DNA of 58,974 bases, taken from Muribaculaceae bacterium. GTDB lineage: Bacteria; Bacteroidota; Bacteroidia; Bacteroidales; Muribaculaceae. The position numbers and the translations under genes are program-made. Below the pieces are notes generated by a model that made no database searches, was not told the DNA's origin, and saw only the letters and a program-made list of their open reading frames with translations. Shown one piece after another: positions 19,351 through 28,000 of the stretch (its first letter is position 1; every line of letters begins with the position of its first letter). The stretch lies in NCBI GenBank assembly GCA_017557665.1, contig JAFYYI010000052.1, positions 1 through 58,974 on the forward strand, written 5' to 3'.

Positions 19351-19430
19351 GATAGAAAACTGGATGAAAAGTTGTAACCCTCGTGAAGAATCTATAATTT
19401 TGCGGTAATAAACCCAATAACTAGAATGCA

Positions 19431-21269
19431 ATGAACAACCGACATTTATTAAGAGTGATGGCAGCCATGCTGCTCGTGTTGGTCTGCGCCAGCAGCGCCA
19501 ATGCTCAATACGGCAGTCGTGGCAACAAGCGTTATAACGAACGTTACAGCCGTGCCAATACCTATGGCGACATTGTCGAAGTGCGCCTCAGCAACCCTGG
19601 TACGCTGGAGGAGAAGATACCCTTGAACATGGTGGACCGCGTGCGTTTGCTGCATATCGAGGGACCCATGGACTCCAAGGACTTTAACTTTATCAAGAAG
19701 ATTTGCAAGCGCTCGCGTTGCGTCGATAGCCATGACCGCAAGATTGACAATTACCTGGACCTGGAACTTGAACGTGCGCGCATCATGAGCGCCGGCACCA
19801 AGGGACTGTTCGGCGATAGTGGAGAACGTGATGTGCTGGGCGACGCCTTGGCCAATTGCAACCACCTGCGTTCCATCGTGCTGCCCGAGCGCACCAAGCG
19901 CATCGCCTATGGTGCCCTGCGTGGCTGCAGCGACCTGGAGGAGGTGATCATGCCGTCGGGCGTGAGATCACTGGGAGATAACGCCTTTAGCGGTTGCTAC
20001 AGTCTGGAATACATCACCCTTAACGATGGATTGGAGAGCATCGGCGAGGAGTGCTTTAGCTCATGCTCCAGGCTGGACAACATCAACCTGCCATACTCAC
20101 TCGTCGAGATCGGGAAAAAGGCGTTCAAGGGCACTGGATTGAAGCGCGTGTCGCTGCCCTCAAGGCTGCGGACACTTGGCGCAGCCGCCTTTGAAGACAC
20201 GCCTATCACTGAGCTTGACATCCCAGCCGAAACCCAGATTGAGAACAATGACCTGGGTAAGATGAAGAAACTTGAGGAAATCACCGTGGCTAACGGCAGC
20301 CGGTATTATACCTATGAGGACGGCGTGCTGTATGACAACACTGGAGCAGTGCTGTTGTGCTGCCCTGCAGCGCGCACGGGCTCCTTCATGGTGCCCGACG
20401 GTGTGGAGGAAATTGGCAGGAGCGCTTTCGCCTATTCCCAACTGTCTGGTGTCAATCTTCCTGACGGTATGAACTTGATTGAGGCTGACGCATTCTTTGA
20501 GTGTCCGCAACTCAAGACGGTCATTATCCCTGCCAGTGTCAAGGAGATTGGTGAGTTAGCATTCTATGGTTGCAGCCGTCTGCAGCAGGTGGATCTGTCC
20601 AATGTGCGAAAACTTGGCAAAAAAGCTTTTCAGGATTGCAAGTCGTTGCAGTCGGTAGTCGCCGGTGGCTTGGGCAGTGTGCCTCAATCGGCTTTTGAGA
20701 GTTGTTCGGCATTGACGTCGGTTAAGCTGTCGTCCGAAGTCACAACCATCGGCGAACATGCTTTCAAGAATTGCAAAGCATTGGCTCAGATTACATTGCC
20801 TGACCAACTGACAACCATCTGCAAGGAGGCTTTCGAGAACTGCGCCTTGACTTCGCTGGAATTGCCGGAAGGACTGGTCACCATTGGTGAACGTGCTTTT
20901 AAGAATTGCAAGGGTTTGACGAGCGTGACGGTGCCCGATAACTGCGTGACGGTCGATAAAGACGCCTTCCGCGAGTGCACGTCACTTGTTGAGATAGACT
21001 TGGGCAAGGGCTTACGATTCCTGGGAGACAATGCCCTGCGTGAGACCGCCATTACCACCCTGATACTTCCTGAGACCACTTCCGACGTGGGTAAGAAGGT
21101 TGCCGAGAAATGCAAGAACTTGACGCGCATCGAGTGCCATGCCATCAGGCCTCCCCAGTTGGGTGGTGTTAGCAACAACAAGGTGGAACTCTTTGTCCCC
21201 GCCTCTTCGATTGATGACTACCGTAAGGCCAAGAATTGGAAAAACTTCAAGAACGTTGAGGCATTGTAA
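19431..21269 (+). CDS. BspA-type leucine-rich repeat (LRR_5) surface protein
   Basis: The 612-residue protein has a signal peptide (cut near SANAQ) and a long array of BspA-like LRR_5 repeats from about residue 130 to 590. Typical lines are LGDNAFSGCYSLEYITLNDG, IGERAFKNCKGLTSVTVPDN and IGEHAFKNCKALAQITLPDQ. Such proteins are cell-surface adhesins or binding proteins in Bacteroidales and oral anaerobes. No T9SS tail is visible at the C-terminus, which ends in a capping repeat (VPASSIDDYRKAKNWKNF). That ending is shared by many LRR_5 proteins. It is followed 29 bases later by mutY, probably fortuitously. The -7 box TAATTTTG is at 19395-19402. Confidence 0.92.
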   Translation: MNNRHLLRVMAAMLLVLVCASSANAQYGSRGNKRYNERYSRANTYGDIVEVRLSNPGTLEEKIPLNMVDRVRLLHIEGPMDSKDFNFIKKICKRSRCVDSHDRKIDNYLDLELERARIMSAGTKGLFGDSGERDVLGDALANCNHLRSIVLPERTKRIAYGALRGCSDLEEVIMPSGVRSLGDNAFSGCYSLEYITLNDGLESIGEECFSSCSRLDNINLPYSLVEIGKKAFKGTGLKRVSLPSRLRTLGAAAFEDTPITELDIPAETQIENNDLGKMKKLEEITVANGSRYYTYEDGVLYDNTGAVLLCCPAARTGSFMVPDGVEEIGRSAFAYSQLSGVNLPDGMNLIEADAFFECPQLKTVIIPASVKEIGELAFYGCSRLQQVDLSNVRKLGKKAFQDCKSLQSVVAGGLGSVPQSAFESCSALTSVKLSSEVTTIGEHAFKNCKALAQITLPDQLTTICKEAFENCALTSLELPEGLVTIGERAFKNCKGLTSVTVPDNCVTVDKDAFRECTSLVEIDLGKGLRFLGDNALRETAITTLILPETTSDVGKKVAEKCKNLTRIECHAIRPPQLGGVSNNKVELFVPASSIDDYRKAKNWKNFKNVEAL

Positions 21270-21298
21270 CGACTTGGAGGGTTGAGATAACTCAAAGC

Positions 21299-22324
21299 AT
21301 GGGCCAATCATCGTTCACTGCAGCGTTGTTGAGGTGGTTTGCGCAGTACGGGCGTGAACTGCCTTGGCGAGGGATTGGTGACCCTTACGGCATCTGGGTG
21401 AGCGAAATCATTCTGCAGCAGACGCGCATTGATCAGGGCACCGCCTACTGGCACCGCTTCATGGAACGTTTCCCCACTGTTGAAGCCTTGGCGGCTGCCA
21501 GCGAGGACGAGGTGCTGCGCCTCTGGCAGGGATTGGGCTACTACAGCCGTGCCCGCAACATGCATGCCGCAGCCCGTCAAATTGTTGAACAGGGTGGTTT
21601 CCCTCACACCATCGAGGGACTCCGCGCTTTGAAGGGGGTGGGGGACTACACGGCCGCTGCCGTGGGTTCGATGGCCTTCGGCCTTCCTGCTGCCGCTGTC
21701 GATGGTAACGTCTATCGCGTACTAGCGCGCCACTACGGCATCGATGTGCCCATCAACACCACGTGTGGCAAGCACACGTTCGAGGCCCTGGCCAGAGAGT
21801 TGCTGCCCGAGGGCGAAGCCGGAACCTTCAATCAGGCCATGATGGACTTTGGTGCCACCTGGTGCACGCCGCGGTCCCCGCATTGTCCCGATTGCCCCGT
21901 GGCCGAGACCTGTGATGCACTGCGCACCAGTCGCATAGACCAGTTGCCCGTCAAGGAAAAGAAACTCAAGGTGCGCGAGCGACGGTTCTCCTATATCTAT
22001 ATCAAACATGAGGGAATGACCGCCCTGCGGCGGCGCCCTGCCGGCGATATCTGGCAAGGCTTGTGGGAGCCGCTCTTCATCGAGAACGCTCCCTTGCCTG
22101 AACTGGGTTGCCCGCTCACGCTGCTGGTCAGTGGCGTCAAGCACGTGCTCACCCACCGCATCCTGCTCGCCGACTTCTACCTCGCCGAACCGTCTGCACG
22201 ACCTGACCTGCCGCCAGAGTATGTATGGATAAAAGAACGGGAGATAGGCGATTACGCCCTCCCCCGTTTAGTCGAAAAACTCTTGGAAATCTTGTTTGCT
22301 CTAAATAACCAGATACGGAATTAA
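21299..22324 (+). CDS. mutY: Adenine DNA glycosylase MutY
   Basis: MutY removes adenine mispaired with 8-oxoguanine in base-excision repair. The 341-residue protein has the N-terminal HhH-GPD fold, with the general acid Glu in SEIILQQTRI, the helix-hairpin-helix ALKGVGDYTAAAVGS and the catalytic Asp in AVDGNVYRVL. The iron-sulfur loop has four Cys (WCTPRSPHCPDCPVAETC). A C-terminal NUDIX-like domain recognises 8-oxoG (from about residue 230, RRRPAGDIWQGLWEPLF). All key residues are present and the length is normal. Confidence 0.96.
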   Translation: MGQSSFTAALLRWFAQYGRELPWRGIGDPYGIWVSEIILQQTRIDQGTAYWHRFMERFPTVEALAAASEDEVLRLWQGLGYYSRARNMHAAARQIVEQGGFPHTIEGLRALKGVGDYTAAAVGSMAFGLPAAAVDGNVYRVLARHYGIDVPINTTCGKHTFEALARELLPEGEAGTFNQAMMDFGATWCTPRSPHCPDCPVAETCDALRTSRIDQLPVKEKKLKVRERRFSYIYIKHEGMTALRRRPAGDIWQGLWEPLFIENAPLPELGCPLTLLVSGVKHVLTHRILLADFYLAEPSARPDLPPEYVWIKEREIGDYALPRLVEKLLEILFALNNQIRN

Positions 22325-22358
22325 TACTTTTCCTAAATTCGAAATGGTATATAAAGCA

Positions 22359-23276
22359 TCAGTTTCCTAGACTTTTCAATGCCGCTATAGCATCGGCGTT
22401 GCCTTGTTTTGCAGCTTTTTTGTACCACTTGATAGCTTCGACTTCACTTTTAGGCACGCCATAACCTAAATAATAACATAGGCCAAGGCTATATTGCGCT
22501 GCAGCATGCCCCTGGGAGGCTCCCAGACGGAACCATTTTGCTGCTTGGTCATAATCGATCTCGACGCCATTGCCATAAACGTAGCATAACCCTAGATTGT
22601 ATTGCGAAGAGGCATGCCCTTGTTTTGCGGCCTTTCTAAACCATTTGGCTGCCTCGGAGCAATCCCTTGAAACACCTTGGCCTTGAATATAACAAATCCC
22701 CAAATTGAATTGCCCGTCAGGATATCCTTGCTCAGCAGCTTTTCGGTACCATGTAACCGCCTTAGCATCGTCTTGTTTCACGCCTTGACCATTTGAGTAG
22801 CATATACCAACATATGTCTGAGAAGATGCATTGCCCTGGTCCGCCGATAGAAGAAAGAACCCGAAAGCCAGATCATAGTCCTGTGATACTCCAGTGCCGC
22901 TATAGTAACAAAAGCCTAAATTGTGTTCTGCACCGGCATTTCCTTGGCTAGCCGACAGTCTGAACCACTTAATGGCCTCGGAATAATCTTTTATCACCCC
23001 TGCCCCTTGTATATAGCATAGACCTAAGCTGTTTTGCGCTTCAGCATATCCTTTTTCAGCAGCTTTTTGATACCATTTTGCTGCTTCGGTGGGATTCTGT
23101 GACACGCCACGGCCTTGTTCATAGCAGACGCCTACATTGTATTGCATCATGACGTCTCCCTTTTCTGCTGCCTCAAGAAAACTTTTAAACTCCTCGGACT
23201 GGTATTGCGCTAAAGCGTTGATGCTGCCAATAAGCAGCATCAACCCAAACGTGAAGAAATTAGTGTATTTCATCAT
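22359..23276 (-). CDS. Sel1-repeat protein
   Basis: The 305-residue protein has a signal peptide (about 1-23) and seven consecutive Sel1/TPR-like repeats of 36 residues. Each follows A-x-x-x-LGxCYxxGxGVxxDxxEAxKWxxxAAxQGxA (for example NLGICYIQGQGVSRDCSEAA). Sel1 solenoids mediate protein-protein contacts in the periplasm or envelope. Its start codon overlaps the stop codon of the upstream lipoprotein (TAATG at 23274-23278), so the two are translationally coupled and likely functional partners. No further domain is visible. Confidence 0.92.
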   Translation of the reverse strand: MMKYTNFFTFGLMLLIGSINALAQYQSEEFKSFLEAAEKGDVMMQYNVGVCYEQGRGVSQNPTEAAKWYQKAAEKGYAEAQNSLGLCYIQGAGVIKDYSEAIKWFRLSASQGNAGAEHNLGFCYYSGTGVSQDYDLAFGFFLLSADQGNASSQTYVGICYSNGQGVKQDDAKAVTWYRKAAEQGYPDGQFNLGICYIQGQGVSRDCSEAAKWFRKAAKQGHASSQYNLGLCYVYGNGVEIDYDQAAKWFRLGASQGHAAAQYSLGLCYYLGYGVPKSEVEAIKWYKKAAKQGNADAIAALKSLGN

Positions 23277-23725
23277 TATTCGATATCGCTTTCTGGAGGA
23301 TTGATGTCAAAGAGGTAGGTCTTGAGACGCTCGCTCTGCTTGACGATGGCTCCGTCCATTGTGGCTTTGATGAGATGTACCAGGCACGTCAGGTGTTCGG
23401 CTTTGTTGTTATACATGCCGTAGTAGCGCTGGTGTAGCTCGTCGCAAGCCGTGATAACGGCCGTGTCATCTCCCGTTGCGTTTGGTTCGGGATAGGCCGT
23501 GTTGATGACTTCCTTGAGCATCGTGATGGGACTGTAGTATCGGGAAGTGTGGTCTACAGCGCCGTCTACCAGGAATTCCTCCTCGACTTCGATGTAGTAT
23601 TTGATGTACATTCCCTTGGGCTCATCATCGTTACCGCATGATGAGAATGTTGTCATCGTGCCGATGAATACCAGTGACAGCAGCAACACGCGACACAGTG
23701 AAAAATAATGTTGGATGTCTTTCAT
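23276..23725 (-). CDS. Lipoprotein, member 1 of a three-copy family in this window
   Basis: The 149-residue protein, from the ATG at 23725, has a signal peptide with lipobox FSSC followed by GNDDEP. After it come YIKYYIEVEEEF, ITMLKEVINTAYPEPN, GDDTAVITACDELHQRYYGM, a Cys-containing LTCLVHLIKATMDGAIV and a closing LKTYLFD. It is clearly paralogous to the lipoproteins at 24354-24818 and 45726-46151, which share the same order of motifs. I do not know a named domain for it. The stop overlaps the Sel1 gene start. An in-frame ATG at 23764 would put 13 residues before the signal peptide and is less likely. Confidence 0.8.
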   Translation of the reverse strand: MKDIQHYFSLCRVLLLSLVFIGTMTTFSSCGNDDEPKGMYIKYYIEVEEEFLVDGAVDHTSRYYSPITMLKEVINTAYPEPNATGDDTAVITACDELHQRYYGMYNNKAEHLTCLVHLIKATMDGAIVKQSERLKTYLFDINPPESDIE

Positions 23726-23778
23726 TTGAAATGGATATGAATATATCTGTTTAACGAGAAACAAAGCATTTTATTGCA

Positions 23779-23825
23779 CACGAGCAACCTCGGCCGATGA
23801 TGCATCAGGCCGTCGGTTGCTCGTG
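23779..23825 (-). terminator. Terminator after the dockerin-like gene
   Basis: CACGAGCAACC pairs with GGTTGCTCGTG, and the inner CGGCC/GGCCG extends the stem. It lies 41 bases downstream of the stop at 23866 on the minus strand. Confidence 0.7.
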
Positions 23826-23865
23826 TACCGCTAGCTCGCTAGGTGATGTCGGAATGTGGGTGCTT

Positions 23866-24216
23866 TTACTGCTCTTCCAGATCCTTGTTGATAGCGTCAG
23901 TAATCGTGGTGATCGTTGTCTTCGATGGGCTTTCATTCAGGACTTTATCAATGAGAACCTGAGGTTTAAGAACCCGGTGCCTGGAAGACTTCTGCACTTT
24001 CTCATCTTGAAGCTTCATGTTGATGAGGGTGGTGACATCGGTAATGTTGATCACGCCATCGTTGTTCGCATCCAGTTCCTGTGTCTGAGGCGCGGCAATG
24101 TTGGTATCATTACCAAGCACATAGTTGATGCAGCGATCAATGAGGGCATCATTGTTGGCGCTGGCAGCAAAGGCGGTTGCTACAACACAAAACAGCAGAG
24201 TAAAGACTTTCTTCAT
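23866..24216 (-). CDS. Small exported protein with a dockerin-type calcium repeat
   Basis: The 116-residue protein has a signal peptide (about 1-20) and one dockerin-like region at about 22-72. The clear EF-hand-type loop is LDANNDGVINITDVTTLINM, preceded by a helix (DRCINYVLG) that may be the degenerate first half. A charged tail of about 45 residues follows. No cohesin-bearing scaffold is obvious apart from the weak cohesin-like protein at 54016. Single dockerin modules are widespread in gut Bacteroidales outside cellulosomes. Its promoter (TACCTTTG at 24282-24289, minus) shares about 30 bases with that of the next gene upstream. Confidence 0.8.
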   Translation of the reverse strand: MKKVFTLLFCVVATAFAASANNDALIDRCINYVLGNDTNIAAPQTQELDANNDGVINITDVTTLINMKLQDEKVQKSSRHRVLKPQVLIDKVLNESPSKTTITTITDAINKDLEEQ

Positions 24217-24281
24217 ATCGTTTTATATTTTTAGATTGTTTGTTGTTATTCTCTTGAGGCAAAGCCTATCTTTTCTGGTGA

Positions 24282-24289
24282 CAAAGGTA
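24282..24289 (-). promoter_or_regulatory. -7 box for the dockerin-like gene
   Basis: TACCTTTG on the minus strand. The surrounding sequence (CAAAGGTAGTAAgATGAaTT, then GGATTATGCAA) is nearly identical to that at 24849. Confidence 0.65.
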
Positions 24290-24353
24290 GTAAGATGAAT
24301 TGGATTATGCAAGCGGAATATGTGAAATAATTTTATTTATTATAAGTCGCCGC

Positions 24354-24818
24354 TCACTCGTCCATGTTAGCGGGTCGAGCGCCGAAGTGGTAGGTCTTCA
24401 GCGGGGTACTCCTCATGACAATCTCGCCGTCCATGGCCGCGCGGTAGAGCTTGACAACGCACACGGTGTTCCGCTCATCGCCGCCGTACATGAGCTTGTA
24501 TTGCCTGTAGATATCGTCAAGCGCCGCGATGACGGCTGCATCGTTACCAGTCGTGCCGTTCACGGGATAGGCTTCATGGAGGGCGTTCCTCATCTTCACG
24601 ATTGTGTTGGATAGCACATCGGCAATCGGTTGTGACGAGGTGCCTTGGCTCTCATCCTCCTCCGACAGGGAGATTCTGACTTGGGAATTGATGGTCATGT
24701 AGTAGCCCACGAGCCAGTCTGGCTCATCGCTGCCACATGAAGTGGCCATCGTCAGCGTGCACAGGAGAAATAGCGATATCAATAGGCGCTGGTACATTTT
24801 TGTAAGATGCTGTTCCAT
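24354..24818 (-). CDS. Lipoprotein, member 2 of the three-copy family
   Basis: The 154-residue protein (start taken at the ATG 24818; 24797 is also possible) has a signal peptide with lipobox ATSC followed by GSDEP. Then come GYYMTINSQVRISL, IVKMRNALHEAYPV, GNDAAVIAALDDIYRQYKLM, a CVVKLYRAAMDGEIV segment and LKTYHFG. The order and spacing of these motifs match the lipoproteins at 23276-23725 and 45726-46151. It is monocistronic, with the promoter box TACCTTTG at 24849-24856. The function is unknown. Confidence 0.8.
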   Translation of the reverse strand: MEQHLTKMYQRLLISLFLLCTLTMATSCGSDEPDWLVGYYMTINSQVRISLSEEDESQGTSSQPIADVLSNTIVKMRNALHEAYPVNGTTGNDAAVIAALDDIYRQYKLMYGGDERNTVCVVKLYRAAMDGEIVMRSTPLKTYHFGARPANMDE

Positions 24819-24848
24819 AATCGTTCTCGAGTTGATGTTGTCAATAGG

Positions 24849-24856
24849 CAAAGGTA
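24849..24856 (-). promoter_or_regulatory. -7 box for lipoprotein member 2
   Basis: TACCTTTG on the minus strand, with TTTGCATAATCC upstream. It closely matches the promoter at 24282. Confidence 0.65.
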
Positions 24857-25037
24857 GTAAAATGATTTGGATTATGCAAATCGCTGAATGGAAAAAAAGA
24901 TGAAAGAGCCTAAGAAATCATGAAAAAAAGTGTGTTTTTCACTAATTATTCCTAATTTTGCAAGTTAAAGCAATAAATAACGATAGCAAGGTAAAAACTT
25001 CGGCAGACTTCAAATATTGAAATGCCCTTGATGGCAT

Positions 25038-25045
25038 TATATTTG
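25038..25045 (+). promoter_or_regulatory. -7 box before tamB
   Basis: TATATTTG lies 24 bases before the ATG at 25070. A second candidate, TAATTTTG, is at 24953-24960. The nearer box favours the start at 25070 over 25022. Confidence 0.5.
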
Positions 25046-25069
25046 CAGGAAAGTCTCCCGATTAGTGAA

Positions 25070-28000
25070 ATGAATCTGACGAGAGGAACATATAACGTGT
25101 TGCGCAGCGTGGTGGTAACCGTGCTGGTGACGGTCGTTGCTCTCGTGGCCCTCGCCTATCTGCTATTGCTTTTGCCGCCAGTTCAGCAGCGCTTGTGTGA
25201 TGAGGGCGAGAAGGCATTGGGTGAGTTCCTCAATACCGAGGTTAACATCGGCTCGGTGTCAATTTCTCCCTTCAATCAGCTGGAACTCAAGGATGTCTTG
25301 GTCAACGACCAGCAGGGGGATTCCCTGCTCACTATCGGCAAACTGGGTGCCGGCATCAGCCTCAAGGACCTGGTTTTCGACCGCCGCATCGTGGTTACCT
25401 ATGGCGAAATCGTCGGTCTGAACGGACATGTGACACGACCCGATAAAAACAGCCCAACCAACATGCAGTTTATCATCGACGCTTTCAAGCCTAAAGATGA
25501 TAAACCGCCCAAGCCGTTTGACGTTCAGGTCAATACAGTGGTGGTGCGCAAGTCGGCGCTCACCTATGATGTCCTTGACCAGCCTCAACGCCCTGGCCGA
25601 TTCGACCCGAATCATCTGGCTATTGACAACCTTCGTGCCGACCTCACCTTGCCGCGGTTGAAGAATAATGATTTCGACATCAGGGTGAAGCGTTTGTCAT
25701 TTGATGAAGCGAGCGGTTTCTCGCTCAAGCGCCTCTCCACCGATGTGCATATCACCGATAACGCCCTTGATGTCAAGGATATCAAAGTGCAGTTGCCGAA
25801 CAGCGACATCCGCTTGGATGACGTGCACCTGACTTATTCGTCTCTCAAGAACCTGGGGAACGAGCTGAAGGATATGCCATTGAGGCTGAGCACCCCGGGC
25901 AGTACTGTCGCCCCTTCGGACTTGGCTGCCTTCGTGCCGCAGTTGGCGCAATACAAGACGCCGATGACGATTGCCACGACTGTCGTGCGTGACGGCAACC
26001 GCATCGAGGTGCCCAATTTGAACCTTCAGTCCACCGATGGCGCATTGGCTGTCAACGCGCGAGGTGGTGTCACATTGCCCACTGGTGGTGGTTACCATGC
26101 GTTGGACTTGGATAAGGTTGACCTGAAGGCTTCCTCGGGCATGTTGTCGCAACTCACGGGTGTCATTCCCGGACTGACCCCTCAAGCCCGCTATATCATT
26201 TCGCATTGCGGCAATGTGAATGTCAATGGTGAATTGCACAGCACCCCCGCCAACTTGAGTTTTAATGGTCACGTTGGCTCTTCGCTGGGCAATGCCGATC
26301 TCAATGCCAAGATGAAACGACAGGGTACCGCCAGCCATATTGCGGGACACGTCAAAACCGACGGTCTGCAATTAGGGACCTTGCTCGAAAAGAACGACCT
26401 GGTGGGGCAGGTTGCCATGGATGCCCAAATCGACGCCGTGCTGAACGGTCGGGACGTGTCGGGCAAACTGCAAGGCCATATCCCCTTCATTGATTTCAGG
26501 GGCACGCGTTATCACGACATCACCGCCGACATTGACAAGCAGGGCAACGGCTATACCGGAGCCTTGACAATGAATGACCCCAACGTGCGCATCCAGGTTG
26601 ACGGCAAGGCGCTGATTGACGGCGCCAAGTCAAACTATGACGTGAACATCAAAACCGATGGCTTGAACCTGGCGCGCTTGGGCATTACTGACAAGTATGC
26701 CGATCACAGGCTTTCGACGACGGCCACAGTATCGTTCTGGGGCAACTCGCTTGATAACGCGTCGGGCGTTGTCGAGTTAAACGACTTTGCATTCACCGAT
26801 GCTAAGGGCGAGGGTTTGAAGTTCAACAACTTGAAACTCTTGGCCGACAACAATGGTGGCATGGACAAGATCATCACCATCGAGAGCGACCACGTGGACG
26901 GCTTCGTGTCGGGACAATACGACTTCCACACGATAGTTCCAACGGTCAAGCACATGCTCTCGAATGCATTCCCCAAGTACTTTGGCGACTATGCCGACTA
27001 TACCCACAAGGGCGAGCCTAACGACGTGAGACTCAACCTGGTTATCACTCCCGATGAGTCGTTGCACGCGATGCACAATCTGCCCTTTAAACTGGCTTAC
27101 AGGACAGTTGTCGAGGGTGAACTGAACGAGAGCGACAGCACCTTCAACCTTGTGATGGACGCCCCCTTGATTATACAGGGCAACAAGGTGATTGAACGTA
27201 CGCTCCTGTCCGCTTCGCTTGACAACGAGACCGACAAGGTGGTATTGAATGTTCAGTCCAGTTATCCGGCCAAGAAGGGCATGATCGACTTGAACTTGGA
27301 TGCCAGCGGTCAGGACAACCGCATCGGAGCCAATCTGTCTTGGTGTGTGCCCCAGGAACATGACTTCCACGGCAACATCAATTTGGGCGGTCTGCTGGAC
27401 CGTGGCGAGGATGGCGGCTTGAAGGCCGACATTGATATCCATCCGTCGCAACTCGTGTTCAACGACACGATATGGGGCGTGGAGAAAGGCCACATCGGAG
27501 TTGAGAACGGCGTCATCACAGTCGAGAACCTTTCTGGTGGACATGGCCTCCAGTTCCTCCAGGTTAATGGTAAAATCTCCAAGGATCCTGATGATGAGTT
27601 GTGTCTGGAAATGAATGATTTGAACCTGGACTATGTCTTTGGAACGTTGGCGATAGATAATGTGGACTTCGGTGGCAGGGCCACCACAAAGGTCTATGCC
27701 AGTGACCTGTTATCGGGTTCGCCGAGGATTTACACGCCGAGTTTTGCCATCAAGAATGTCTCCTATAACGACGCTGTTCTGGGCGACTTGGACTTCAGGG
27801 CCGAGTTTGATACCAAGACACGTGGCATTTTGGTGAATGGTGGCATTGACCAGCCCAACGGCCGCCGCACCGACCTTGACGGTGGAATCTATGTGGCCGA
27901 TGACTCGCTCTACATCGAGTTCGACACCGACCATGCCAATGTGGCTTTCCTCAAACCCTACATGTCGGCTTTCACGAGTGATGTGCAAGGCGAGATGTCG

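Noticed and set aside
23866..24216. Cellulosome component
   Set aside because: A single dockerin-like repeat without a scaffoldin or dockerin-bearing enzymes nearby does not support a cellulosome.
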